Positions 25,701 through 33,398 of a stretch of 64,000 nucleotides of DNA are shown one piece after another (positions within the stretch are counted from its first letter, which is position 1; each line of letters starts with the position of its first letter). This DNA is from Micromonospora pisi (lineage in GTDB: Bacteria; Actinomycetota; Actinomycetes; Mycobacteriales; Micromonosporaceae). The stretch is from positions 6,634,001-6,698,000 of the forward strand of contig NZ_RBKT01000001.1 in assembly GCF_003633685.1 (NCBI RefSeq). The letters are read 5' to 3'. The notes beneath the pieces are model-generated. The model saw nothing but the letters and a program-made list of their open reading frames with translations, was not told the origin of the DNA and made no database searches. The position numbers and the translations under genes are program-made.

Positions 25701-26227
25701 GCACAGGCAGCCGACGCGATGCCGGCGAGCACGGCCGACACCGAGAGATCCACCAGGGAACCCGTGGTGGGTTGCACGCTGACGAGAACGGCGGCGCCGG
25801 TCAGCGCGCCGTAGCCAGCCGACGCGCCGGCCAGCAGCGACCAACGCGGGAGCGCGTACCGGCCTGAGGCGGAACGCGCCAGCGAGCCCAGCACCGCGCC
25901 ACCGACGAGCGGCCCGGTCACCAGGAGCACCAGGGCGGAGCCGCTTCCGATGACGTCGGCCGCCGTCATGCGCCCGGAGATGTTCAGCACCACCGAATGC
26001 CACTCGATCGGCACACCGCTGGCGGCGGCCAGCGCGGCCAGGACGCCAGCCACGTCACGACCGAGGAGTTGGGCGGCGAAAGCGTCGAAGCCGCCGCTGC
26101 CGCCGACCGCCTTGAGCGCGAGCCAGGTGACCGCCAGCGCGATTGCCAAGCTGAGCAGGCCGGCACCACCAATGACTCCAAGTATTCGTCCGAATCGTCG
26201 GCCGAACACAGCGCGAATTGAATTCAC
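22793..26227 (-). CDS. M4-family metalloprotease with polytopic N-terminus and C-terminal binding modules
   Basis: 1144 residues from GTG 26227, preceded by GGAGGTGTC. Residues 15-185 hold four hydrophobic segments, and a fifth (203-227) runs into an alanine-rich stretch like a signal cleavage site. The next 250 residues are the FTP/PepSY-type propeptide. The M4 catalytic site is HELTH (541-545) with glutamate 565 in ALNESYSD, spaced as in thermolysin, and the transition-state histidine is in GGVHTNSG (about 625). A region without assigned family (about 710-880) is followed by a golvesin/CBM-like beta-sandwich (882-999), a PSPT linker and a fascin-like beta-trefoil with three repeats (1015-1144). 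Secreted thermolysins normally have only a simple signal peptide. Confidence 0.93.
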   Translation of the reverse strand: MNSIRAVFGRRFGRILGVIGGAGLLSLAIALAVTWLALKAVGGSGGFDAFAAQLLGRDVAGVLAALAAASGVPIEWHSVVLNISGRMTAADVIGSGSALVLLVTGPLVGGAVLGSLARSASGRYALPRWSLLAGASAGYGALTGAAVLVSVQPTTGSLVDLSVSAVLAGIASAACALLVGGALVAFRTPAAARIDQPATGRRRRIGMVAVASLAVMPLLLSNAAAAAPATPVPGASARPFRPEGVEQALSALRVEAGDRFAVAQNAATGTPSVLALRSPLRKDLPSWLRANAKVFGVADPTTMLRQSHDERDDLGMRHVSFEQQHGGVAVYGARVQVQIDKDGSTVSSVANGLRPDIVFPDTTVPSVNREAAVRSARNALPDGELVSEPKLVVYAGRPQEGLRSLAFLTWQVELRGNAGETVNRYFVDALRDRHIVAAQSMIKNGLHREIRDSAGITTQQGRIVRVEGQAASGIADADAAYDALGATYEYFAKNFNRDGLDGVGSPLKANVRYSVNYRNAFWDGSSMTFGAGMVTTDVTAHELTHGITETSSGLEYEFQSGALNESYSDIFGEMVEKSVKGANDWIMGGDSIVGAIRSMADPASHNQPANMSKYVLTCSDHGGVHTNSGIPNYAFYNLANAVGTDQAAKIAYRTLTYRTPSFANFASARVGWIQSAAELFGATSSQVAATTQAWDTVGVLDGMKETFPAGCSGGGTTISCVAAAAITEHATGLNPNGAAEDEVLAALLHVRDVMESGSSPALSRYERLYYVFSPDLDAVLTLEGDLLVQFVQTVQTMAPVLDAIKTGTADRVILTQKMIDDVNKLFDQLIISANQSGKTMLAQVIAEERSRVDMQHLVGLTVTQTVNYLDGRTSDNAASTMVNDTLLTYDNNWAVTNNRGVGDYNDDTHHTFAVGAVAQYTFVGTGVEYISERNGDMGNVDVYLDDVFQANVNLNATGARQVQQVVFSRYGMASGTHTIRIVNKSSTALGMVDALRILTGSATPTPTPSPSPSESTVALQAVVNGKYVSASDAGAGNLVTVVGAVGEWERFGLVDLGNGNVALRARVNNQYVSAEQAGAGPLIANRAAVGSWETFTLVKNSDGTVSLRATVNGRYVGSSNAGAGPLIADQTAIGSSARFTLLPA

Positions 26228-26605
26228 GACACCTCCAGGGCAAGGGGAATCACCCGTCAAAAACCGCACGCGAATACCGGATCGAATCAACCGCTCCAGT
26301 CGTACGCCGTTGTTCTGTGGCGCCGGATGTGGTTACTGACAGGTAGCGTCATCGGGTGCTTGGGTTTCCGATGATCTAGGGAAAATGCGTGCGGATACTA
26401 TGACTTCCCCAGCGTCCTGTCCAATGGCGCTTAATGAATGCGCGTCGTCGCGTTGTCGTGAAACCGCAGAGTGAACACTTCCCCTTTGTGACTCTGCTGG
26501 TCACGGCAGGTACAAGCAGCCCTGATATCGATGAGGGACGGAATTTGAGCGGGGCGGCAGTCGATCAAAGTCGATGCCCCACCGGCGATCCTCGCCAAGC
26601 CGCTT

Positions 26606-26650
26606 CACCCCACCCCACCCCACCCCACCCCACCCCACCCCACCCCACCC
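26606..26650. repeat. Nine tandem CACCC units
   Basis: Nine 5-bp units in a row, without interruption. On the minus strand this is (GGGTG)9, which has four or more G-triplets at one- or two-base spacing and could form a G-quadruplex. Such slippage-prone arrays may vary in length between strains. Confidence 0.95.
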
Positions 26651-26695
26651 CGATCCCGCCCCCCGCCCCATCGCCTCGCCCCCCTCCCCTCGCCC

Positions 26696-26759
26696 CGTCG
26701 ATCTAGGGCAAATCCGGGTACACGGAGATCACCTAGCGACGAATTGCCCTAGATCGACG
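26696..26759. repeat. Perfect 16-bp inverted repeat with 32-nt loop
   Basis: Arms cgtcgatctagggcaa (26696-26711) and its complement (26744-26759). The C-rich sequence outside the left arm faces a G-rich sequence outside the right arm, so a longer imperfect stem of roughly 100 bp per side is possible. It begins 55 bp beyond the mhuD stop in its direction and may serve as its terminator. Confidence 0.88.
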
Positions 26760-26814
26760 AGGCGGTGCGGTGCGTGCGGGGCGGGGAGGGGAGGGGGGAG
26801 GGGGGAAGGGGGGG

Positions 26815-27129
26815 TCAGGTGAGGGGTACGACCTCGAACTCCAGGAGGTTCGCGCCGGTGGAGACCGGCTTGGGTCGTTCCCCGGAGGGGGTGCCGCCCT
26901 GGCCGTGCGCCTCGCGAGCCGGACCACTCGCCCACGCCTGGTACGCCTCTTCGCTCTCCCACTTCGTGTAGACGAAGTAGCGGGTCTCCCCGCCGACCGG
27001 GCGGAGCAACTCGAAGCCGAGGAACCCGGGCTGGTTGTCCACCGCGCCCTTACGGGCGGCGAAGCGCCGCTCCAGTTCCTCGCCAGCGCCCGGAGGGACC
27101 TCGATAGCGTTGATCTTCACGACTGCCAT
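26815..27129 (-). CDS. mhuD: MhuD-like heme-degrading monooxygenase
   Basis: 104 residues from ATG 27129, a ferredoxin-like fold of the antibiotic biosynthesis monooxygenase family. It closely follows the sequence I recall for Mycobacterium tuberculosis MhuD: MAVVKINAIEVP at the start, then NQPGFLGFELLRPVGGE and FVYTKWESEEAYQAWASGP. The heme-site residues N7, W66 and H75 of MhuD are all present at the same numbers. Unlike IsdG or HO-1, MhuD opens heme to mycobilin without releasing CO. A glycine/serine/proline insertion of about nine residues follows H75. No iron box was found upstream. It stands next to the C/G-rich structure. Confidence 0.88.
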   Translation of the reverse strand: MAVVKINAIEVPPGAGEELERRFAARKGAVDNQPGFLGFELLRPVGGETRYFVYTKWESEEAYQAWASGPAREAHGQGGTPSGERPKPVSTGANLLEFEVVPLT

Positions 27130-27325
27130 GGCACCAGCCTAGGCCGGGCCGCCCGGACCGTCCGTACGCCTCACGGCGTGTCCGCACACCATGACGAGTG
27201 CTGATCCGAGCCGGCTTGCGCCACGCGGGTGGTTGCGGCCCTGGCCGGTGGCGAATACCGCGGCCGGGCGGAGAGTTTCGCGGGTACGTCGACGACGGTC
27301 TCACCGTCGGCCACGAGGCGTTGGA

Positions 27326-28312
27326 TCAGGCGCGTGGTGTTGTGCGTTCGGTGCCGCCGTGGACGTCGCGGTACCTCGACGGCGGAATCCCGTACCGCCT
27401 CAGGAATGCCAAGCGGAGCGTCTCGGCCGAGCCGAACCCGCAGCGGGCCGCCACGCTCGGCAGCGGCAGTGAGGTGGTGACGACGAGGTGCGCGGCTGCC
27501 GCTGTGCGGGCGTGTCGGACGAAACGACCGGGCGTCTGGCCGACGTGGGTCAGGAACTGTCGGGTCAGGTGTCGCGGGCTGACCCCGGCGACGCGGGCCA
27601 GCGCCGCCATGCTGACGTCGCCGTCCAGGTTCGCGTTGATGTGGTCGACCGTGCGCCGTACGACGTCGTGATCAGGTGGCGGCGCGGCCGTGAACATGCT
27701 CATCTGAGCCTGGTTGCCGGGGCGCTGGAGGTACGTAACCAGGTTGCGGGCGACCAGACGGGCGAGTTCGACGCCGTGATCCTCCTGGACGAACGCCAGC
27801 GCCAGATCCAGCGCGCTGGTGACGCCGGCTGCGGTGGAAATGTTCCCGTCCCGGATGTAGATCGGGTCGGGGTCGACTTCGATGTGGGGATACTGCGCGG
27901 CGAGCGCGTCGGCGAACCGCCAGTGGGTGGTCGCTCGCCTGTTGTCGAGCAGTCCGGCAGCGGCCAGGACGCTGGCACCAGTGCATACCGACGCTACCCG
28001 TCGGCTGACCCGGGCCAACCGCTGGACGTGGGCGATGACCAGCGGGTTCGTGGCAGCCCGAGCGTGACCGAGGCCGCCTGAGACGATCAACGTGTCGACT
28101 GGCCCGGTGAGCCGTTCAAGCGCCTGCCCGCTCTGCAACACCAGTCCGGGACCGCACGTGACCGGAAGCCGTCCCGGGCTGACCACCGTGACCCGGTACG
28201 GCGTTCGCAGATCGCCGATCCCGTTCGCCATGCCGAGAGTCGTTGTCACACAGGCAATGTCGAGTAGTTCGGCGTCGTCGTAGCCGACGATCGCGACAGG
28301 TCGTGCGTCCAC
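27326..28312 (-). CDS. GlxA-family regulator (DJ-1/PfpI domain plus AraC HTH)
   Basis: 328 residues, GTG start 28312. Residues 1-190 form the class-I glutamine-amidotransferase-like DJ-1/PfpI domain, with IVSGGLGHARA and ASVCTGASVLAAAGLLDNR carrying the nucleophile-elbow cysteine. The C-terminal 100 residues are an AraC-type double HTH, including GVSPRHLTRQFLTHVGQTPG, and ending GFGSAETLRLAFLRRYGIPPSRYR. Family members sense small molecules and activate neighbouring genes. It is divergent from a membrane protein gene at 28410, a possible target. Confidence 0.94.
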   Translation of the reverse strand: MDARPVAIVGYDDAELLDIACVTTTLGMANGIGDLRTPYRVTVVSPGRLPVTCGPGLVLQSGQALERLTGPVDTLIVSGGLGHARAATNPLVIAHVQRLARVSRRVASVCTGASVLAAAGLLDNRRATTHWRFADALAAQYPHIEVDPDPIYIRDGNISTAAGVTSALDLALAFVQEDHGVELARLVARNLVTYLQRPGNQAQMSMFTAAPPPDHDVVRRTVDHINANLDGDVSMAALARVAGVSPRHLTRQFLTHVGQTPGRFVRHARTAAAAHLVVTTSLPLPSVAARCGFGSAETLRLAFLRRYGIPPSRYRDVHGGTERTTPRA

Positions 28313-28409
28313 AGTGGGAGCCTAGGCCCGACGGACCGGCATCCCACAGTTCCGGACCTGCCCCGGCGCAACAATGGTGCGACGCGCGGGACGCGGCAAC
28401 GGTGTGGTC

Positions 28410-29024
28410 ATGACAGAGAGATCCTCCACGCTCGACACGGTCACCGACCCGGATGGTGACACGGATGCGACCCGACCAGCCGGATGGCTGCGCGTGGCGT
28501 CGGCGCTGGCTCACCGGTGGCCGACCTGGCTGGCGCTTGCCTTCGCCGCCATCAACCTCGCCGACCTGGGCGACGGCCTCGAGTACACGTTACTGCTTGT
28601 CCTTCTCGCTGCTGTATATCTGATTGTCACGGTCCTCGACCGACCACGTGCCACGTGGCCGGTGCTGTATGCGTTGGTGGCCGCCGTTGTGTGCCTGCGC
28701 CTGCTCGACGTCGATCCAATGCCCGTACTGGTGGTCGTCGCGGTCGCGGTCGTGGCGGTGGGCCTGATCAAAGGCCGACTGCGCAGGCCCGGTCTGTACG
28801 CGCTACAGTCACCGGCCGCAATGGGGATCATCGCGCTCGGCCTGGCTGCCCTGTCCGTACCTGCCGACATCGGACGTTATCTCGTCGCCGCCGGTCTGCT
28901 GGGCCACGCCGTTTGGGATGCTATCCACTGGCATGCCAACAAGATCGTCAAACGGTCCTTCGCCGAGTGGTGCGGCGTGCTTGACCTCGTTCTCGGCCTA
29001 GGGATCCTGATCCTCGTCGGCTGA
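28410..29024 (+). CDS. Integral membrane protein, unknown function
   Basis: 204 residues from ATG 28410. After a 38-residue hydrophilic acidic N-terminus, six to seven hydrophobic segments follow, such as WLALAFAAINLADLG and TLLLVLLAAVYLIVTVL. The C-terminal helix includes HAVWDAIHWHANKIVKRSFAEWCG, in which several histidines and tryptophans cluster. I do not recognise a family. Divergent to the GlxA-type regulator, with 97 bp between; regulation by it is a guess. Confidence 0.78.
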   Translation: MTERSSTLDTVTDPDGDTDATRPAGWLRVASALAHRWPTWLALAFAAINLADLGDGLEYTLLLVLLAAVYLIVTVLDRPRATWPVLYALVAAVVCLRLLDVDPMPVLVVVAVAVVAVGLIKGRLRRPGLYALQSPAAMGIIALGLAALSVPADIGRYLVAAGLLGHAVWDAIHWHANKIVKRSFAEWCGVLDLVLGLGILILVG

Positions 29025-29167
29025 GCCGCCGCGGCCGTCGCAGGTACGTCTCCCACGGCGATGTCAGCCGCTGAGCAGCCAAACCGCGCACCTCGGTCGG
29101 GTGCACCCCCATGTCGAGATCGGTACGACTGATTTTGCTGAGCCGGACTGCCGCTAGCATCGTCGGC

Positions 29168-29905
29168 ATGGCGACGCGGCTCGTTCAGATCAACATGAAG
29201 GCTCGGGACGACTCCGCGCTGGGCGGTTTCTGGGCGGCGGCGCTCGGCTGGGGTGTCTCCAGCGAGGGACCGGGCGTGACCAACCTCGAACCCGAGGGCT
29301 TCGTCTACCCCGACCCCGTCGCCGTCTGCCTCGACCTCGTTGTCTCCCCGGAACCCAAGACGGCGAAGAACCGCGTGCACGTCGACCTCGCCACCACCTC
29401 GGCGGTCCATCAGGCGGAGGTGGTGGCGCGCCTGAGAGATCTCGGCGCAACACCTGCCGACGTAGGCCAGGGCGACGTCCGATGGGCGGTCATGGTCGAC
29501 CCGGAGGGCAACGAGTTCTGCGTGCTGGACCCCCGACCGCTCTACCGAGACACCGGACCGATCGCCGCGGTAGTGGTCGACTGCGCGGATCCGCGAGCCA
29601 TGGCCCGCTTCTGGGGCAAGGCGATGGACTGGGCCCTGCACGAGGTGACCGATCACCAGGCGGTACTGCGTTCCGCCAAGGGCGTTGGCCCATATCTGGA
29701 GTTCATCCGTACACCCGACGTGAAGACCGGGTGGAACCGCGTCCATCTCGACGTCCGCCCGTACCCGGGTGACGACCTGGCGGCCGAGGCGGCCAGACTG
29801 CGGGCTCTCGGCGCCACCGTCATCGACCTGGGCCAAGACGACGTCCCGTGGACCGTCCTCGCCGACCCGGAGGGCAACGAGTTTTGCCTCCTCACCCCGG
29901 GCTGA
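29168..29905 (+). CDS. Tandem VOC/glyoxalase-like protein
   Basis: 245 residues from ATG 29168. Two similar halves of about 120 residues: each has a strand-helix (FWAAALGWG and FWGKAMDWAL), NRVHVDL or NRVHLDV, ARLRDLGAT or ARLRALGAT, and ends with DPEGNEFCVL or DPEGNEFCLL. This is the glyoxalase-like (VOC, PF18029-type) fold. Such proteins may be dioxygenases, isomerases or antibiotic-binding proteins; the substrate cannot be told. The two halves show an internal duplication typical of this family. Confidence 0.92.
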   Translation: MATRLVQINMKARDDSALGGFWAAALGWGVSSEGPGVTNLEPEGFVYPDPVAVCLDLVVSPEPKTAKNRVHVDLATTSAVHQAEVVARLRDLGATPADVGQGDVRWAVMVDPEGNEFCVLDPRPLYRDTGPIAAVVVDCADPRAMARFWGKAMDWALHEVTDHQAVLRSAKGVGPYLEFIRTPDVKTGWNRVHLDVRPYPGDDLAAEAARLRALGATVIDLGQDDVPWTVLADPEGNEFCLLTPG

Positions 29906-29915
29906 CCCTCGCCGC

Positions 29916-30410
29916 TCAGTTACCGCGCGAGGTGTCCGGCGTGCCGAGTCTGGGCTCCAGGACGACCACCGCGGTCTCGGACGGCCGCCGCGCCGCGTAG
30001 GCGTCCAGTTTGGTGTCGATTTCGCGCCAGCGGGCCCACAGCCGCATCCGTTCGTCGGCTGTTGCGGCGCGACCGCGCACCAACCGCCGCCCGTCGACCA
30101 GATCAACGGTGGAATCCGGGTGCGCCAGCAGGTTGAGCCACCAGGCGGGCTCACCCTCGCCCCACCCGTTCATCGCCAGCGATACCAGATTCGGACCGTC
30201 CTCCAAGTACGCGATGATGACGCTGTGCTGCCGGCCGGTGCGGCGCCCGGTGGTGGTCAGCCGCAGCGTCCCCCAGGCATTGGCGCGTGGCCGCCACAGT
30301 CCGACTCGGCCAGCAAAGACCCGGTACACGCCCCGATGCACCGACCAGGCCAAGCGAATGAACCATCTCGGCGGAAGGTGCGGTGGTTTCGCCTGGCGCT
30401 CGACCGACAT
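29916..30410 (-). CDS. F420-dependent (Ddn-like) nitroreductase family protein
   Basis: 164 residues from ATG 30410, preceded by AGGAGGTCGCC; a TTG seven codons earlier is less likely. Pattern LRLTTTGRRTGRQHSVIIAYLEDG, then GEPAWWLNLLAHPDSTVDLVDGR and WREIDTKLDAYAARRPSETAVVVLEP matches the deazaflavin-dependent nitroreductase family (split beta-barrel), of which M. tuberculosis Ddn is the prototype. F420H2 is the expected cofactor. The gene converges on the VOC gene with 10 bp between the stops. Confidence 0.92.
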   Translation of the reverse strand: MSVERQAKPPHLPPRWFIRLAWSVHRGVYRVFAGRVGLWRPRANAWGTLRLTTTGRRTGRQHSVIIAYLEDGPNLVSLAMNGWGEGEPAWWLNLLAHPDSTVDLVDGRRLVRGRAATADERMRLWARWREIDTKLDAYAARRPSETAVVVLEPRLGTPDTSRGN

Positions 30411-30528
30411 GGCGACCTCCTGCACGCTCAACTGGCTGCGGACATAGACAGGACGCTAGTCCCTTCGGTAGGCGGCCGGTAGAGCCGAACGGCCCGCCGA
30501 TGCGCGCTGCATCTCCTCCTCGTCGGCG

Positions 30529-30978
30529 TTGCGTCGGCGCAGCCAGTCGAGCAGAGCGTTCCCTTGTCGAAGAACTGAGCCGCTGCTCGCCGAGACGGCG
30601 TGGGGCATTCCACTTGTCGCCGCCGACCAGCCAGACCCTCCGGTGGTCATCGACACCGGGTCAGGATGGCGACCGTACCTTCATCGACTTTCCTTTGCCT
30701 GCGTCGACTTTGCGCTTACCGCCGCGATCGACCAGGAGGGCGCGGCAGTGAACGCGTGCGAGCTGCCACCGGACCAGGTGTCCTCGGTGATGGCGCGCTT
30801 TGACCGCGTACCGTTGCCGGATTCGCCTATGTGGATCGAGGCTGAGGACTCGCCCGTCCGTTGGTACCCGCGGCTTCACCGTTGCTCGGTATGCGGAACT
30901 GTCGACGAGCGGATGTCTCCACCGGTGCCGGTCCAAGGTTGGCGGACCGCTGGCGCTGGTTGGCGCGAGCCAGGATGA
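30529..30978 (+). pseudogene. Remnant of a hypothetical (perhaps SUKH-like) gene
   Basis: The frame reads ETAWGIPLVAADQPDPPVV, WRPYLHRLSFACVDFALT and MWIEAEDSPVRWYPR. This resembles the second half of SMI1/KNR4 (SUKH) immunity-type proteins, with the usual W-G and D-P-P-V spacing, but only in part and without the expected N-terminal half. Downstream, from about 30850, the sequence contains a stretch related to the dispersed repeat (ctcggt..gaactgtcgacgagcgg). I treat it as a decayed gene rather than an expressed one; the assignment is weak. Confidence 0.4.
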
Positions 30979-31424
30979 CACGCGGGCGGACCCGCGCAGG
31001 TGCCGGCCGACCTCCGATCGCCAGGAGCAGCAAGTCGGGCCGCCGACAACTGACGACACGCCGCCCGGCTGAGCATGAAGTACAAATGAAACAGCTCGAT
31101 GATTGACTTCGCACGGAAGATCTTGGCCGGTCTGCCCGACGTTGAAACCGGGTTGGATCGGGACAGCGAGAGGTCGAATTGTCGGTATCAGTGCTTGACC
31201 TGTCGGTACCAGCAAGGCCGATGCACAGCCGGATCGATCGTGGGGTCCGATTGACGCCGGAAGGGCGGCCTGCTGGCTGACCGGGCCGTCAAGATCGTGG
31301 GAGGGGAACGAGCGTGACACCGGTGGCCGCTGCCAAAGGACAGGTGACGGCTCACCGACGGTTCTGGCGCTCGACAGGAAGCTCACGCGAAGGCGACGAG
31401 GGTCGCTACGAGGAGGACTGAGCA
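30979..31424. other. 446 bp without a recognisable gene
   Basis: No coding region convinces in any frame. A short direct repeat, tgtcggtatcag and tgtcggtaccag (about 31179-31213), lies upstream of the RibD-domain gene. Nothing else is apparent; the ribosome site GAGGAGGACTGAGC just before 31425 belongs to the next gene. Confidence 0.7.
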
Positions 31425-32045
31425 ATGACCAAAGGTATGGGCAGGGTGATCTGCGACATCACGATCTCGATCGACGGGTACTCGGCCGGGCTCAACCAGA
31501 CCGAGGAACGCCCGTTCGGCGACGACGGCGGTGACGGCTCGGGCGACAAGCTGCACGCCTGGATGTTCGACACTCCGGAGGAGAACCGGGCCGAGGTCGA
31601 CCAGTGGACCGCCGCCAAGGCATTCATCATGGGGCGCAACATGTTCGGCCCAGTGCGTGGCGAGTGGGATCGGCAGTGGAACGGCTGGTGGGGCGACAAT
31701 CCGCCGTTCCACGCCCCGGTCTTCGTACTCACCCACCACGCGCGCGACGCGCAGCCAATGGACGGTGGCACCACGTACTACTTTGTCACCGACGGAATTG
31801 AGTCGGCACTGGCACAGGCACACGCTGCGGCCGGCGACGGCGATGTCGTGATCGCGGGCGGCGCGACCGCCATCAACCAGTACCTCGCCGCCGGCCTGAT
31901 CGACGAGCTGCGGCTGCACATTGTGCCGCTCACGCTCGGCGCCGGCACGCGGCTGTTCGAGGGCGTCCCGCCGCTGAAACTGGAGCAGGTGAAGTCGCGG
32001 GCAGCGAGCCTGGTCACGCACGTGACCTACCGCGTGCTGGGCTGA
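31425..32045 (+). CDS. Dihydrofolate-reductase-like (RibD C-terminal domain) protein
   Basis: 206 residues from ATG 31425, with GAGGAGG upstream. The RibD C-terminal fold is seen: RVICDITISIDGYSAG at the N-terminus, AFIMGRNMFGPVRGEWD, then DGDVVIAGGATAINQYLAAGLIDELRLHIVPLTLGAGTRLFEG. The GGA and VPLTLGAGTRLF patterns are characteristic of the family called dihydrofolate reductase-like proteins; they bind NADPH but their substrates are mostly unknown. A single gene, convergent with an aldo/keto reductase gene. Confidence 0.93.
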   Translation: MTKGMGRVICDITISIDGYSAGLNQTEERPFGDDGGDGSGDKLHAWMFDTPEENRAEVDQWTAAKAFIMGRNMFGPVRGEWDRQWNGWWGDNPPFHAPVFVLTHHARDAQPMDGGTTYYFVTDGIESALAQAHAAAGDGDVVIAGGATAINQYLAAGLIDELRLHIVPLTLGAGTRLFEGVPPLKLEQVKSRAASLVTHVTYRVLG

Positions 32046-32260
32046 GCCGGAGGGCGGTGTTGCGCGACGACCAGCGGGTTGCAATACCGCGCTTCGGGCT
32101 CGGACTGACACTGCTGACGCCGGGCTTGGCCATCGACCTTGCCGACGGCGGCGGCGCCGCGCGCGTCGTCTGTTCCTTCGCCGTCACCGGGCGGCGCACC
32201 GATGGCTGAACCGGTTCGCGGGCACGTATCACGTTCGGCACACTGGCGGTACCAGGTGAC

Positions 32261-33307
32261 TCAGGTGGTGTTCGCGAGCGGCGAGGGGTTGAGTCTGGCA
32301 AAGCCTTCCTGCCGCTGATAGGGGAAGTACGGGTACGGCGCGGTGCGGGTGCTGGCAGTGTCGAGCCGGGCTGTCTGTTCGGGTGTGAGTGACCAGCCGA
32401 CAGCGTCGATGTTCTGCCGCAGTTGTGCTTCGTTGCGGGCGCCGATAATGACGGTGGCTACCGTGGGTCGTCGTAGTAGCCAGTTGACCGCGATTTGTGG
32501 CACTGCTCGCCCGGTTTCCCGGGACAGGTCTTCGAGGACGTCTACGACGCGGAACAGGTGCTCGTCGTCGACCGGCGGGCCGTATGCGGCGGTGGCGTGC
32601 AGCCGGCTGGTGGCGGGTGGCGGTGTGTCGCGGCTGATCTTGCCGGTGAGTCGTCCCCAGCCGAGTGGGCTCCACACCACGGCTCCGACGCCTTGGTCGA
32701 GGCCCAGGGGCAGCAGTTCCCACTCGTAGTCCCGGCCGACGAGGGAGTAGTAGACCTGGTGTGCCACGTACCGGCTGCGGTGGTCCCGGTCGGCTGCGGC
32801 GAGGGACTTCATGAGTTGCCAGCCGGCGAAGTTGGAGACGCCGAGATAGCGGATCTTCCCGTCCCGTACCAGGTCGTCGAGTGTCGCTACGACCTCTTCG
32901 ACGGGTGTTGCGGCGTCGAAGGCATGTAGCTGAAACAGGTCGATGTGGTCGGTGCCGAGTCGACGCAGGGCCGCCTCGACCGATCGAATGAGCCGCGCGC
33001 GTGAGGTTCCCGCGTCGTTGGGTCCGTCGCCGGTGGGCAGGCCACTCTTGGTCGAGATCATGACGGCGTCGCGTCGGCCTTTGATCGCTTGTCCCAGCAC
33101 CTCCTCGGACGCGCCGTCGGAGTACACGTCCGCTGTGTCGAACATGCTTATCCCGGCGTCCAGACAGATGTCCACGAGGCGTCTTGCCTCGCGGGCGTCC
33201 GTGTTGCCCCAGGCGCCGAAAAGCGGTCCGGAGCCGCCGAAGGTGCCGGCGCCGAAGCTGAGGGCGGGCACGGTGAGTCCGGATGCCCCAAGTCGTCGGT
33301 ACTCCAC
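32261..33307 (-). CDS. Aldo/keto reductase
   Basis: 348 residues, GTG start 33307. The catalytic tetrad regions of the AKR fold are clear: MFDTADVYSDGASEEVLGQAI (D and Y), STKSG (K), and HIDLFQLHAFDA (H). The NADPH-binding end carries WLLRRPTVATVIIGARNEAQLRQN. Such enzymes reduce aldehydes and ketones with NADPH in the cytosol. It is divergent from a TetR regulator gene, and the 91-bp gap contains inverted repeats, so TetR probably represses it. Confidence 0.95.
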   Translation of the reverse strand: MEYRRLGASGLTVPALSFGAGTFGGSGPLFGAWGNTDAREARRLVDICLDAGISMFDTADVYSDGASEEVLGQAIKGRRDAVMISTKSGLPTGDGPNDAGTSRARLIRSVEAALRRLGTDHIDLFQLHAFDAATPVEEVVATLDDLVRDGKIRYLGVSNFAGWQLMKSLAAADRDHRSRYVAHQVYYSLVGRDYEWELLPLGLDQGVGAVVWSPLGWGRLTGKISRDTPPPATSRLHATAAYGPPVDDEHLFRVVDVLEDLSRETGRAVPQIAVNWLLRRPTVATVIIGARNEAQLRQNIDAVGWSLTPEQTARLDTASTRTAPYPYFPYQRQEGFARLNPSPLANTT

Positions 33308-33322
33308 GATGACAGCCTTCCG

Positions 33323-33388
33323 TTAAGGGGACTACAGTTCCGTTAATGTGTGGGCTACGATAGCAGCCACCCGCAGTTAAGGGAACTG
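33323..33388. promoter_or_regulatory. Candidate TetR operators between reductase and tetR genes
   Basis: An imperfect inverted repeat lies at 33323-33346 (TTAAGGGGACT-AC-AGTTCCGTTAA, 8 of 11 positions paired), and a second element at 33374-33388 (CAGTT-AAGGG-AACTG) is a perfect 5-bp-arm repeat. Both contain GTTAAGGG/AACT-like halves. They fill the gap between starts 33307 and 33399. Confidence 0.7.
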
Positions 33389-33398
33389 GAGACCCGTT

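Larger units (their letters stand above)
26228..26814. other. 587-bp intergenic region with C-rich repeats and long inverted repeat
   Basis: The stretch lies upstream of the protease gene and downstream of mhuD, both on the minus strand. It holds a CACCC array (26606-26650), a 16-bp inverted repeat (26696-26759) and a G-rich tract (26778-26814). A gatctaggg element at 26374-26382 also occurs in the inverted repeat arm. No credible gene is seen. Confidence 0.8.

Noticed and set aside
32055-32209. A short frame with RVAIPRFGLGLTLLTPGLAIDLADGG after the RibD-domain gene
   Set aside because: Resembles the tail of a protein but is too short to assign, with no start and no homology; may be another remnant.
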